A stretch of 64,000 bases of DNA from Streptomyces ortus (GTDB taxonomy: Bacteria > Actinomycetota > Actinomycetes > Streptomycetales > Streptomycetaceae). This document shows, in pieces, positions 34,595 through 43,753 of this stretch (position 1 is its first letter; every line of letters starts with the position of its first letter). The notes below the pieces were generated by a model that had not been told where the DNA came from, did no database searches, and saw only the letters and a list, made by a program, of their open reading frames with translations. The stretch covers positions 7,966,118 through 8,030,117 of the forward strand of contig NZ_JAIFZO010000002.1 in the NCBI RefSeq assembly GCF_026341275.1, read 5' to 3'. The position numbers were made by a program, and so were the translations under genes.

Positions 34595-34640
34595 TTATTG
34601 AGTATGCGACCAATAAGCAATTGGTCATGCGCCCAATAAG
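34595..34640. promoter_or_regulatory. TetR operator region of the permease operon
   Basis: Two direct repeats, ATGCGACCAATAAG (34604-34617) and ATGCGCCCAATAAG (34627-34640), lie 23 bp apart and share 13 of 14 bases. Each is part of a dyad: TTATTG-N10-CAATAA and TTGG-N8-CCAA. The region is AT-rich against its surroundings and lies between the divergent tetR and permease genes. Confidence 0.7.
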
Positions 34641-34745
34641 GGTTGCTGTCCGAATCTTGTCGCCCGCGGTCCGAGAATCGCCCCTCGCTGTCACGCCGCG
34701 ACGAAACAGGGAGGGCCGGACGGCCCCCCGCACCCGCATCGCTGT

Positions 34746-34799
34746 CAGAAAGTGTCAGAAAGTAACAAGAAGTACCAAGAAATATCAGTAAGTGTCAGG
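34746..34799 (+). repeat. 10-bp A-rich tandem repeat before the permease gene
   Basis: Five consecutive 10-base units, AGAAAGTGTC, AGAAAGTAAC, AAGAAGTACC, AAGAAATATC and AGTAAGTGTC, end in AGGAG, the ribosome-binding site of the permease. The composition is strongly A-rich, unlike nearby DNA; a spacing near one helical turn could give a bent or single-stranded leader. Confidence 0.8.
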
Positions 34800-34801
34800 A
34801 G

Positions 34802-36304
34802 ATGAACGTGGACGACCCCCGCACCGACGCCGGTGAACTCGCCGAGTACGGCTATCAGCAGGAGCTGAAACGGACCCTGTCCGCGTGGGCCGTCTTCGCG
34901 ATCGGGTTCGCGACGATCTCGCCCGTGGTCGGCATCTACGCCGTCGTCCAGCTGGGCTTCGTCTTCGCGGGCCCCACCTGGATCTGGGCGGTCGTCGTCG
35001 CCTTCCTCGGCCAGCTGCTGGTCGCCGTGGTCTACGCCGAACTGTCCTCCCAGTTCCCGATCACGGGAGGCGTGTACCAGTGGGTGCGCAGACTGGGCGG
35101 CCCACGCCTGGGCTGGCTGGTGGGCTGGATCTACCTCGCCTCGGCCGTCGCCTCCCTGACGACCGTGGCCTACCTGGGCGCGAGCTGGCTCCACATGCTG
35201 ACCGGCGACGGAGTCCCCTCGCCCGCCCTGCACGTACTCCTCGGCGTGGTCTTCGTCGCCGTGGCCCTCGGCATCAACCTGCTCGGCGTCAACCCCGTGA
35301 AGCACTTCCTGAACGCCGGCATCATCGCCGAGGGCGTCGCCTCCATCGCGGTGAGCCTGATCCTCCTGCTCTTCGTGCGGCACAACGGCTTCGGGATACT
35401 CTTCGAGACCCTGGGCGCCCAGGACGTCTCGGGCGGATCGGTGACCGCAGGACTGCTGACCTGCCTCGCGGTCGCAGGCTGGGCCTTCCTCGGCTTCGAC
35501 GCGACCACGCAGGTGGCCGAGGAGACCGAACAGCCCCGCCGCAGCGTGCCGCGTGCCCTGCTGCGCGCCTACCTCTTCGTCGCCTTCACCGTCCTGCTGA
35601 CCGGCCTCGCCGTGACGCTCGCGCTGCGCCGCCCCGAGGACGCCGTCTCCGGGGCGATCACCGACCCCGTCTTCGAGGCCGTGACCCAGGGGCTCGGCGG
35701 CTGGAGCGAGAAGCCGTTCGTCGTCGTCGTGCTGATCGCCTTCTTCGCGTGCGCCATCTCCATCCAGACCTACATCGGCCGCGCCGTCTACGCCTTCGCC
35801 CGCGACCGCCAACTGCCCTTCTCCACGACGCTCGCGACCGTCGGCCCCCGCCAGATCCCGTACGTCTCCCTCATCGTCACCGCCGTACTCGCCGGCCTCG
35901 GCCTCCTGCTGGGGCTGAACGGGAACGCGGCGGCCACCCTGATCGCGTTCGGCTCGGGCGGTTTCTACTTCGTCTTCCTGGCGGTCGCCGTGGTGGCCCT
36001 CGCCGCCCGGCTCGGCGGACGCTGGAACCCCGCCGCCGGACAGCTTCGGCTCGGCCGCACCGGGCTCGTCGTCAATGTACTCGCCGTGCTGTGGCTGCTG
36101 TTCGAAGCGGTCAACATCGCCTGGCCGCGCACCGAACTCGCCCCCGTCGGCGGCAGCTGGATGCAGGTCTGGGCCGTGGTCCTGGTCTTCTCCGCCCTCT
36201 TCGTCATCGGCCTCGGGTACGTCGTGGTCGCCAAGCCCCACACCAAGCTCGCCCCGCGTCCGGCCACGGACCACCCGACCGCAGAAGAAGTGAAGGCGTC
36301 CTGA
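34802..36304 (+). CDS. APC-family amino acid/amine permease
   Basis: A 500-residue transporter with about twelve transmembrane helices. The N-terminus YGYQQELKRTLSAWAVFAIG, then FATISPVVGIY, and AELSSQFPITGGVYQWVR are typical of the APC superfamily and similar to permeases for GABA, choline-like amines or ethanolamine. AGGAG lies directly before the ATG. The stop overlaps the alcohol dehydrogenase start (TGATG), so import and oxidation are coupled. Substrate is inferred to be an amino alcohol or amine. Confidence 0.88.
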   Translation: MNVDDPRTDAGELAEYGYQQELKRTLSAWAVFAIGFATISPVVGIYAVVQLGFVFAGPTWIWAVVVAFLGQLLVAVVYAELSSQFPITGGVYQWVRRLGGPRLGWLVGWIYLASAVASLTTVAYLGASWLHMLTGDGVPSPALHVLLGVVFVAVALGINLLGVNPVKHFLNAGIIAEGVASIAVSLILLLFVRHNGFGILFETLGAQDVSGGSVTAGLLTCLAVAGWAFLGFDATTQVAEETEQPRRSVPRALLRAYLFVAFTVLLTGLAVTLALRRPEDAVSGAITDPVFEAVTQGLGGWSEKPFVVVVLIAFFACAISIQTYIGRAVYAFARDRQLPFSTTLATVGPRQIPYVSLIVTAVLAGLGLLLGLNGNAAATLIAFGSGGFYFVFLAVAVVALAARLGGRWNPAAGQLRLGRTGLVVNVLAVLWLLFEAVNIAWPRTELAPVGGSWMQVWAVVLVFSALFVIGLGYVVVAKPHTKLAPRPATDHPTAEEVKAS

Positions 36305-37452
36305 TGCCGTCGAAGTCCTCCTCCACACCCTCCTCCGTGCCGACCTCCCCATCCTCGTCCGCGCCCTCCTCCGCCATCGTCTTCGACCCGAGGGCGGGCC
36401 TGGGCACGCGCGAGGTCACCCTGCGCCCCGCCGGGCCAGGCGAGGTCGAGATCGAGGTACGCGCCGCCGGTGTGTGCCACTCCGACCTGCACATCGTGTC
36501 CGGCGACTGGCCCACCGACCGCCCGCTCGTCCTCGGCCACGAGGCGGCGGGCGTGGTCACCGGGGTCGGACCCGGAGTCACCTCCGTGGGACCCGGCGAC
36601 CATGTGGTGCTGTCCTGGTTCGCGCCGTGCCGCCGCTGCCGCAAGTGCGTGGCCGGTCAGGGCTGGCTGTGCACCGGTACCAAAGCCGTCGCCAACACCC
36701 TCCCCGACGGCACGACCCCCTTCACCGACGCCGACGGCGAGGCCATCTGGCCCTACCTGGGCCTCGGCGCCTTCACCGACCGGCTGGTCGTCCCGGAGAC
36801 GGCCGCGGTGCAGGTCCCCGACGAACTGCCCTTCGGTATCGGGGCGTTGCTCGGCTGTTCCATCACCACCGGGATCGGCGCGGTCGTGAACACCGCGGGG
36901 GTACGGCCCGGCGAGTCCGCCGTCGTCATCGGCACCGGCGGAGTCGGCCTGTCCGTGGTGATGGGCCTGTCCCTGGTCGGCGCCGACCCCGTCGTCGCCG
37001 TCGACCTCTCACCCGAACGCCTCGCCGCGGCGCGGAAGTTCGGTGCCACCCACACCCTCGACGGGGCGCGCGACGACGTGGCCGCCTGGTGCCAGGACGA
37101 GCTGGGCGGTGTGGACTACGCCTTCGAGGCGATCGGCAGCCCGAAGGTCGTCGAGACGCTGCCGGCCATGCTCACCTCCGGCGGCGCGGCCGTCCTCGTC
37201 GGCATGGCGGCCACCGGCGCCACCGGCTCGTTCGACCTCTTCGACCTCGCCGACCAGGGCAAACGCATCCTCGGCTGCAACTACGGTTCCAGCGTCGGCG
37301 AGCTGGACATCCCGAAGCTGGCCCGTCTGTACCTCGCCGGGCGTCTGCCGCTGGACGACCTGGTCGGGAAGGTCCGCCCGCTGAAGGAGGCACCGCTCGC
37401 GTTCGACGACCTCCGGTCCAACACCGGAGTGCGGACGATCCTCGAACCCTGA
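36304..37452 (+). CDS. Zinc-dependent NAD alcohol dehydrogenase (MDR family)
   Basis: A 382-residue medium-chain dehydrogenase. CHSDLH supplies the first catalytic zinc ligand, GHEAAG the histidine, and the structural zinc cysteines are in CRRCRKCVAGQGWLC. The NAD site is GTGGVGLSVVMG. A serine-rich tail (residues 1-25) precedes the domain; an inner start would be possible, but TGATG coupling to the permease stop supports the ATG at 36304. Predicted role: oxidise an alcohol imported by the permease to the aldehyde used by the next enzyme. Confidence 0.9.
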   Translation: MPSKSSSTPSSVPTSPSSSAPSSAIVFDPRAGLGTREVTLRPAGPGEVEIEVRAAGVCHSDLHIVSGDWPTDRPLVLGHEAAGVVTGVGPGVTSVGPGDHVVLSWFAPCRRCRKCVAGQGWLCTGTKAVANTLPDGTTPFTDADGEAIWPYLGLGAFTDRLVVPETAAVQVPDELPFGIGALLGCSITTGIGAVVNTAGVRPGESAVVIGTGGVGLSVVMGLSLVGADPVVAVDLSPERLAAARKFGATHTLDGARDDVAAWCQDELGGVDYAFEAIGSPKVVETLPAMLTSGGAAVLVGMAATGATGSFDLFDLADQGKRILGCNYGSSVGELDIPKLARLYLAGRLPLDDLVGKVRPLKEAPLAFDDLRSNTGVRTILEP

Positions 37453-37533
37453 CGGGGTGGCCGACCCGTGACTCACGGCCGACCACAGCCCGACACCCCG
37501 CCCGCCCCTCACCCCGCAGCACCTGGAGTTCGT

Positions 37534-38868
37534 ATGTACGCCGTCACCGACCCGGCCACCGCAGAGGTCGTCGAGACCTACCCGACCGCCACCGACTCCC
37601 AGGTCACCGCGGCCGTCGACCATGCACACGCCGCTGCCGCGTGGGGCCGCTCCAGTTCGGTCGGTGAGCGGACCGCCCTGCTGCGCAGGCTCGGCGACCT
37701 GCACGCCGAGCACCAGGACGAACTGGCCGCGAGCATCGTCCGCGAGATGGGCAAGCCCCTCGCGGAGGCGGAGGGCGAGGTCGGCTTCTGCACCGAGATC
37801 TACCACTACTACGCCGACCACGCCGAGGAGTTCCTCGCCGACGAACCGCTCGACGTGACGTCCGGCGCGGGCACCGCCGTCATCCGGCGCAGCCCGGTGG
37901 GTGTCCTGCTCGGCATCATGCCGTGGAACTTCCCCGCCTACCAGGTCGCCCGATTCGCCGCCCCGAACCTGGCGATCGGCAACACCATCGTCCTCAAGCA
38001 CGCCCCGCAGTGCCCCGCCACCGCCGCCCTGCTGGAGAAGCTGTTCGCCGAGGCGGGCTTCCCGGCCGGAGCTTACGTCAACGTGTACGCCACCAACGAG
38101 CAGATCGCCGACGTGATCGCCGACCCGCGCGTCCAGGGCGTCTCGCTCACCGGTTCCGAGCGCGCGGGCTCCGCCGTCGCCGAGATCGCCGGCCGCCACC
38201 TCAAGAAGGTCGTCCTCGAACTCGGCGGCTCCGACCCCTTCGTCGTCCTGTCCACCGACGACCTCGACGCGGTCGTCGACTCCGCCGTGGCCGCCCGGCT
38301 CGACAACACCGGCCAGGCCTGCAACGCGGCCAAACGCTTCGTGGTCGTCGAGGACCTGTACGAGCAGTTCGTCGACAGGTTCAGCGCCCGGCTCCTCGCC
38401 GGAGAGACCGGCGCGCCCCTGTCGTCCGTGGCCGCCGCCGAGAACCTCGCCCGGCAGGTGGACGCGGCCGTCGCCGAGGGCGCGACCCTGCACAGCACCG
38501 GCCGCCGCGAGGGGGCGCACTTCCCGGCCGGTGTCCTCACCGGACTCACCACCGAGGACACCGCCGCCCGCCAGGAACTCTTCGGCCCGGTCGCCATGGT
38601 CTTCGCGGCCACCGACGAGGACGACGCGATCCGCATCGCCAACGACACGCCGTACGGCCTCGGCTCCTACGTCTTCACCACCGACCCCGACCAGGCGGAG
38701 CGCGTCGCCGACCGGATCGAGGCCGGCATGGTCTTCGTCAACGGTGTCGGCGCGGAGGGCGCCGAACTGCCCTTTGGCGGCGTCAAGCGCTCGGGCTTCG
38801 GGCGGGAGCTGGGCCGCCCGGGCATCGAGGAGTTCGTCAACAAGAAGCTGATCCGCACGGTCGCGTAG
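37534..38868 (+). CDS. NAD(P)-dependent aldehyde dehydrogenase, succinate-semialdehyde type
   Basis: A 444-residue aldehyde dehydrogenase resembling GabD/SSADH-like enzymes. GIMPWNFPAYQVARFAAPNL and NTIVLKHAP form the cofactor region, LELGGSDPFVV holds the general-base glutamate, and NTGQACNAAKRF the catalytic cysteine. Compared with common family members the segment after RFSARLLAGETGAPLSSVAA looks shortened: the usual DPxDPxTDxGP stretch is missing. The ATG at 37534 has TGGAG at good spacing; GTG at 37468 is an alternative. It completes a permease-alcohol-aldehyde oxidation operon. Confidence 0.88.
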   Translation: MYAVTDPATAEVVETYPTATDSQVTAAVDHAHAAAAWGRSSSVGERTALLRRLGDLHAEHQDELAASIVREMGKPLAEAEGEVGFCTEIYHYYADHAEEFLADEPLDVTSGAGTAVIRRSPVGVLLGIMPWNFPAYQVARFAAPNLAIGNTIVLKHAPQCPATAALLEKLFAEAGFPAGAYVNVYATNEQIADVIADPRVQGVSLTGSERAGSAVAEIAGRHLKKVVLELGGSDPFVVLSTDDLDAVVDSAVAARLDNTGQACNAAKRFVVVEDLYEQFVDRFSARLLAGETGAPLSSVAAAENLARQVDAAVAEGATLHSTGRREGAHFPAGVLTGLTTEDTAARQELFGPVAMVFAATDEDDAIRIANDTPYGLGSYVFTTDPDQAERVADRIEAGMVFVNGVGAEGAELPFGGVKRSGFGRELGRPGIEEFVNKKLIRTVA

Positions 38869-38937
38869 GCCCCTTTCGGCGGCGAACCGTGACGGAAGCC
38901 GGTCATGACGGCTCCTGTCGGCCGAGGCGATCGAGGC

Positions 38938-40362
38938 TCAGGGAGTGCCCAGGTACTCGGTGGCCTCGACCTCGTTCAGGTGAATGAGGATGTCGTGCGC
39001 CTTGCCGAGGCCGATCTTGTACAACATCGGGTCGGGCCAGCCCGCCCCGATGTTGTACGTGACACGCGGCTTCGCCAGCCACGCCCGGGCGGCGTTCGGA
39101 GCCGTACGCATGTCGAGGACGTAGTCCTCCTGGCGGACCTTGTCCAGGGTGTCCTCGTTGGAGCCCGCCGGCGCCGCGCCCACCCGGTAGGTCCGCATCA
39201 CGTTGTCGTCGGCGCCGAACGCCACGAACGAGCCCTGGTGGAAACTGAAACCGACACTGACGTAGTCCTTGCCCAACGCGTCGTGCAGGAAGGCCCCTTG
39301 GGTCTTGGGGTACCGCTCGTCGAACGAGTCGTAGGACACATGGGTGTTGTGTGCCGACAGGAGGATCCTGTCGCCGGTGTGCTTGCGCCACCACGCCACG
39401 TTCTCGGCCATCACCTCGTCGCGCATCCTCATCATCTTGGTGACCTCGGCGTCGTCGGTGATGTCGAGGGAGTACCCCTTGGCCATCTGGTGGATGGTCC
39501 TCGCGTGCTGCACGGCCCACAGGTGGGCCTGCCGGTCGCCGGGCGCCGGCCGCGCGTCCCGCAGCAGCTCGTACACCTTGCGCGTCCGCTCGGACCGCTC
39601 CGCGCGCTCGGCGAGCGGCAGTTGGAGGTACTGCTCGCTGTAGGTGCCGGCGTCGGTGGTCGGGGCCAGCCCGCGGTAGAGCTCCGTGACACGCTCCAGC
39701 AGGCGCGGGTGTTCGCGGGCCACATAGTCGGTCACCCGCTTGTACGACTCCGGCCCCGCGTAGCCCATGTCGTTGCCCATGAACCGCACCGGGTCCTTCG
39801 GGTGGCTGCGGTTGTGGTCGCGCATCCACTCGATGAGGTCGATGTAGTCCTGGTTGTTCCAGATCCGGTAGGCGCCCTGGAACTCCTCGCGTGCGATGTC
39901 CTTCAACTCGCCCTTGCCGTACCGCACATACTCGTCGATCCGCACACCGCTGCTCCAGGGGAGTTCCAGGGAGAAGGTGCGGAAGCCCTTCTTCTCGACC
40001 AGGTAGCGGAAGAGCCGGTGCTTCATCCGGAAGAAGTCCTGCGAACCGTGGGTGGCTTCGCCGAGGCCCACCACGTCCGCGTCCCCGACCATGCGCCCCA
40101 GTGCGTCGAGGTCCCGCAGACTGCCCTCGGGATTCGTGCTCCTCAAGGTGCGGGCGCTGCGTTCGATGGCGTCCACGACACTCTCCAGGCTCTGCCCGGA
40201 GGCTGCCGCCCGGGCCGCGGTCGTGGTGGTCGACGCCGAGACCGGAGCCGGCTGCGGCGAGCCCTGCGCCGAGTCCGCGAGGGCGGGGGTGGCGACCGCC
40301 ATGGCGCCGAGGGAGAGGAGGACCGAGGGAATGATTACTGCCTTGCTTCGCGTCATGTCCAT
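38938..40362 (-). CDS. Secreted erythromycin esterase family protein
   Basis: A 474-residue protein with a signal peptide (MTRSKAVIIPSVLLSLGAMA, then VATPALA) and a full erythromycin-esterase-like domain: GLGEATHGSQDFFRMKHRLF with the key histidine, TFSLELPWSSG with a glutamate, and ILLSAHNTHVSYDS with a second histidine. The family includes macrolide lactone hydrolases and many enzymes of unknown substrate; secretion suggests action outside the cell. The starts at 40362 and 40356 are both possible. It converges on the aldehyde dehydrogenase gene. Confidence 0.85.
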   Translation of the reverse strand: MDMTRSKAVIIPSVLLSLGAMAVATPALADSAQGSPQPAPVSASTTTTAARAAASGQSLESVVDAIERSARTLRSTNPEGSLRDLDALGRMVGDADVVGLGEATHGSQDFFRMKHRLFRYLVEKKGFRTFSLELPWSSGVRIDEYVRYGKGELKDIAREEFQGAYRIWNNQDYIDLIEWMRDHNRSHPKDPVRFMGNDMGYAGPESYKRVTDYVAREHPRLLERVTELYRGLAPTTDAGTYSEQYLQLPLAERAERSERTRKVYELLRDARPAPGDRQAHLWAVQHARTIHQMAKGYSLDITDDAEVTKMMRMRDEVMAENVAWWRKHTGDRILLSAHNTHVSYDSFDERYPKTQGAFLHDALGKDYVSVGFSFHQGSFVAFGADDNVMRTYRVGAAPAGSNEDTLDKVRQEDYVLDMRTAPNAARAWLAKPRVTYNIGAGWPDPMLYKIGLGKAHDILIHLNEVEATEYLGTP

Positions 40363-40527
40363 AGATTCCCGCGCGGACCTGGGGTGTCACGAACCCATAC
40401 GCTGCCCGGCCCGGGGTAGCGCAGGCACTACCACCGACCCCCGGCAGACCCCACGTACGAGAGCCGGGCCCGGTGTCGACCGGGCCCGGCTCGGGTCACT
40501 TCACTTCACCTCGTCGCACACGTCGGG

Positions 40528-43500
40528 TCACGTGAGCGGCTCCAGCCTGATGTTGCGGAAGCGGACCTTGTTCCCGTGGTCCTGCAGCCGGATCGGCCCC
40601 GTCGACGGTGTCTCGGCCCGGCCCGAGGCGGTGTGGCTGTCGAGGGTGATGTCGTCGTGCACCTTCTGGCCGTTCCACACCACGGTCAGCCGGGCGTCCG
40701 CGGTCTTGTTGCCGCTGTCGTCGTAGCGGGCGGCACGGAAGACGATGTCGTAGGTCTGCCAGGTCTCCGGCGCCTTGGCCGCGTTCACGTCGGGCGCCTT
40801 CTTCAGATAGATGGCTCCGGCTTCGTTGGTGTCCAGTGTGGTGTCACCGTAGGAGTCGAGGATCTGCAGTTCGTAGCGGTCCTGGATGAAGATCCCGCTG
40901 TTCCCGCGGTTCTGTCCGGTGACGTCGTCGGGCAGCAGCGGAACCCGGAACTCGGCGTGCAGCTTGAAGTCCTGGTAGGCGTCTATGGTCCGGATGTCAC
41001 CGCAGCACACCTCCATGGACTGCTCGTCGGCGAGCGGCCACTCAAGCCGTCGGCCGTCCGTGTGCTGCCACTGCGACTGCGAGGCCGCCGTCCCGTCGAA
41101 GAGCGTGAGGGACGCACCCTGGGGGCGGACGGTGATCAGGTCGAGGTTGACATGACCGGTGTCCCCGGCTTCGTAGCGGTAGGAGACGGTGTTGTTCCCC
41201 TTGCGCAGCTTTATCGGTTCGGTCTGCGTGGACCAGGTGTCCCAGTTGCTGGTGGAGGCCAGCTTCACCTGCCGCAGCTTCTTCCCGTTGGCGTACAGGG
41301 AGAGCGACTTGGTCCCCTCGAACGGGTTCGGCCCGTTGGAGTACCGCAGGTTGACGTCGTACGTGCCCGACTTCTCGACCTGCACGTCGAAGGTCGTGGC
41401 GACCTTGCCCTCCGTGTTGTACCGCGCGACGAACCCGCTGCCGGAGTAGCCGGTGTGGTCCGTGGCGATGCCGGCCACGCCGGTCAGCCGGGCCTCCTCG
41501 GCCTCGTACGTGGTGGCGGCGGGAGGCTGCTTGCCGGGCATGGCGTTGAGCGTGTACCAGGCCTCGGTGTTCCACAGCGACTCACCGGACTCGGAGGTGA
41601 AGGGGCGCGGGGAGCGCAGGTGCACGACCCGGCCGGGCTTCAGCTCGTCGAGGCGCAGCTTCACGGTCCGCTTGTCCTTGGACAGCTCGGCCGACCGCAC
41701 GGGCAGCACCTCTTCGGCGATCTTCGGGCCGCCGTAGTCGCTGGTCGGGGTGTACCGCCACTGCTCGGCCTTGTAGTGCTTGGCCAGCTCCTCGGCCGTC
41801 TTCGCGGACACCGGCTGGGTGTAGGTCAGGTCGAAGCCGCCCGGGACGGCACGCATCGTCTTGATGTCGAAGGTGTTGCCGCCGTTGGGAGTGAGCTTCT
41901 GCAGGCCGAACTTGAGCTTGCCCTCCTGGCCCCAGTTGCCGTCGGCGCCCAGACCACCGGCGTAGATCGAGCCGTCGGGACCGTAGCTGAGGCGGTTCAC
42001 ACCGGCTTCGAGGCCCTGCGTGTAGCGGAACACGGCGCCCTGGTACTGACCGTCGACTTTCTCCAGGTACGCGCGCTGCAGACCGCCGTAGGTCACGTCG
42101 CCGATCAGCATCTGGCCCTTGAACTGGCCCTTCTTCACATACAGCGGTGTGGAGGGCGAGTTGGCGATCTCGTTCTGCGGCAGCCACAGCACCGGCGCGG
42201 TCGGAGTGGCCGCGTCGAAGGCGCCGGACGGCTCGGTGTAGTGGTTGAAGAAGCGGCCCTGCTTGACGTGCACGAGCTTCGACGAGGGCAGCCAGCCACC
42301 CTGGTTGTCCGTCGCGAAGATCTCGCCCTTCGGACCCCAGCCGATCCCGTTCGGCGTCCGCAGTCCACCCGCGATCGGACTGATCTTCCCGGTCTTCCTG
42401 CTGACCTTGTACGTGGTCCCGCGGCCCGGCGCCGGCTGCGGAACGGTGGTCGCGCCGCCGAGGTTGATGGACACGGAGAGGTTCACGTAGAAGTAGCCGT
42501 CGCGGTACAGGAGTCCGAAGGCGAACTCGTGGAAGTTCTTGCCGTACGGCCAGGTCGCGATCTCGCGGTACTCGTCGGTGACGTCGTCGTGGTTCTTGTC
42601 GACGAGCCGGGTCAGCTGGTGCTTCTGCGAGACGTACAGCGAGCCGTCCACGTACTTGATCCCCATGGGCTCCCGCAGCCCGCTCGCCACCTTCTTGACG
42701 GTGACCTTGTCCTTGCTGGTCTTTCCGGTCACGTTGTCGAGCAGGTACACCTCTCCGGCAACGTTGTCGGAGCCGCCCCAGGTGCTGATCGCCAGCCGTC
42801 CGTCGGGCAGCCAGTCCATGCCGGTGACCTGCGGTTCGAAACCGTCGGGGCGCAGATCGGTGAGGTCCAGGTCGGGGCGTACGTCGGTGAGGGGGAGGCC
42901 GTCGCCGGGGGTGTCGCCGCTCGCCTCGCACTCCTTGCGTCCGGGGGCCGTGACCCGTACGACGCCGGCGTCCGTGCTGAGCGCCTCGCGCGGCACGGTC
43001 GTGAAGTCGCTCGCGCCCGGCGGCTTCCAGGCCAGCCGCAGCTCCTGCCCGCCGTCCCGCTCGAAGTGCTCGATGCGCAGGGGGTGCGAACCGGCGGTGA
43101 GCTGGACCGAGGTGTCCTTCGGCTCCGCGCCGTGCAGCCCGTCGTGGTCGATCACGGTGGCGCCGTCGATGCTCAGCCGGGACCCGTCGTCGCTGGTCAG
43201 GCGCAGGCCGTAGGTGCCGTCGCTCGGTACGACCAGATAGCCGGTCACCTCCGAGACGAACCGGTCGGAGAAGCCGCCGAAGTCATCGGTCGTGGACCAG
43301 TCCACCGTCGACTTGAGCGCGTCGTGGTTGGGGGTCTGCCCGGGCTTGAGGGTGCAGAGCTTGCTCAGGGGCGTCTGCACGTCGAACACGCGCAGGGTGA
43401 CGCCGGGTTCCTGGGGCGGAATGGCCGCGGCGGCGTTCGTGGCGGCCGAGGAGCCCGGTGCGGCGAGGAGGCCACCGGTCAGAACGGCTCCGGTCAGCAG

Positions 43501-43545
43501 AGAGGTGAGAAGTCTTCGGGCACGCAGGAATTGATGGTGGGACAA
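40528..43545 (-). CDS. Secreted multidomain PA14 / beta-propeller / CBM / DUF1080 protein
   Basis: A 1005-residue exported protein. After the signal peptide (RARRLLTSLLTGAVLTGGLL, then AAPGSSAA) come a PA14-like domain (about 60-190: GYLVVPSDGTYGLRLTSDDG), a large propeller of PQQ/sorbosone-dehydrogenase type (about 240-590: TGMDWLPDGRLAISTWGG, TPNGIGWGPKGEIFATDN), a CBM6/35-like module (about 665-805: YEAEEARLTG and YSGSGFVARYN) and a C-terminal DUF1080 sandwich (about 815-1005: GNSGIFIQDRYELQILDS). DUF1080 proteins include 3-keto-disaccharide hydrolases. The TTG at 43545 is the preferred start because TGGAGG lies five bases upstream. It probably binds and processes carbohydrates at the cell surface; the substrate is unknown. 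Confidence 0.82.
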   Translation of the reverse strand: MSHHQFLRARRLLTSLLTGAVLTGGLLAAPGSSAATNAAAAIPPQEPGVTLRVFDVQTPLSKLCTLKPGQTPNHDALKSTVDWSTTDDFGGFSDRFVSEVTGYLVVPSDGTYGLRLTSDDGSRLSIDGATVIDHDGLHGAEPKDTSVQLTAGSHPLRIEHFERDGGQELRLAWKPPGASDFTTVPREALSTDAGVVRVTAPGRKECEASGDTPGDGLPLTDVRPDLDLTDLRPDGFEPQVTGMDWLPDGRLAISTWGGSDNVAGEVYLLDNVTGKTSKDKVTVKKVASGLREPMGIKYVDGSLYVSQKHQLTRLVDKNHDDVTDEYREIATWPYGKNFHEFAFGLLYRDGYFYVNLSVSINLGGATTVPQPAPGRGTTYKVSRKTGKISPIAGGLRTPNGIGWGPKGEIFATDNQGGWLPSSKLVHVKQGRFFNHYTEPSGAFDAATPTAPVLWLPQNEIANSPSTPLYVKKGQFKGQMLIGDVTYGGLQRAYLEKVDGQYQGAVFRYTQGLEAGVNRLSYGPDGSIYAGGLGADGNWGQEGKLKFGLQKLTPNGGNTFDIKTMRAVPGGFDLTYTQPVSAKTAEELAKHYKAEQWRYTPTSDYGGPKIAEEVLPVRSAELSKDKRTVKLRLDELKPGRVVHLRSPRPFTSESGESLWNTEAWYTLNAMPGKQPPAATTYEAEEARLTGVAGIATDHTGYSGSGFVARYNTEGKVATTFDVQVEKSGTYDVNLRYSNGPNPFEGTKSLSLYANGKKLRQVKLASTSNWDTWSTQTEPIKLRKGNNTVSYRYEAGDTGHVNLDLITVRPQGASLTLFDGTAASQSQWQHTDGRRLEWPLADEQSMEVCCGDIRTIDAYQDFKLHAEFRVPLLPDDVTGQNRGNSGIFIQDRYELQILDSYGDTTLDTNEAGAIYLKKAPDVNAAKAPETWQTYDIVFRAARYDDSGNKTADARLTVVWNGQKVHDDITLDSHTASGRAETPSTGPIRLQDHGNKVRFRNIRLEPLT

Positions 43546-43652
43546 CGGTCCTCCATGAAGCGGGACCGGACCGTGCCGGACTGCGTTCCGGTCTTCTCTG
43601 ACGGGGCTGCGGTGCGCCGCCAACCTACGGGGCTTTCACTTGGCATGTCCAT

Positions 43653-43677
43653 ACTTTGTACTGTGAGTGTGCAAAGT
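43653..43677. promoter_or_regulatory. Inverted repeat upstream of the multidomain protein gene
   Basis: ACTTTG (43653-43658) and CAAAGT (43672-43677) form a dyad around 13 bases, about 110 bases upstream of the TTG start, in an AT-richer stretch that could contain the promoter. The regulator is unknown. Confidence 0.4.
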
Positions 43678-43696
43678 CCTGCCCGCCGAACGAGCA

Positions 43697-43730
43697 GTGG
43701 GGGACACCGCGTTCGAGCGGTGCCCCCCAC
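43697..43730 (-). terminator. Terminator after the serine hydrolase gene
   Basis: GTGGGGGACACCGC and GCGGTGCCCCCCAC pair over 14 positions with one mismatch around the loop GTTCGA, 24 bases after the serine hydrolase stop. Confidence 0.8.
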
Positions 43731-43753
43731 AGCGCCCCGGCGGACGTCAGACG

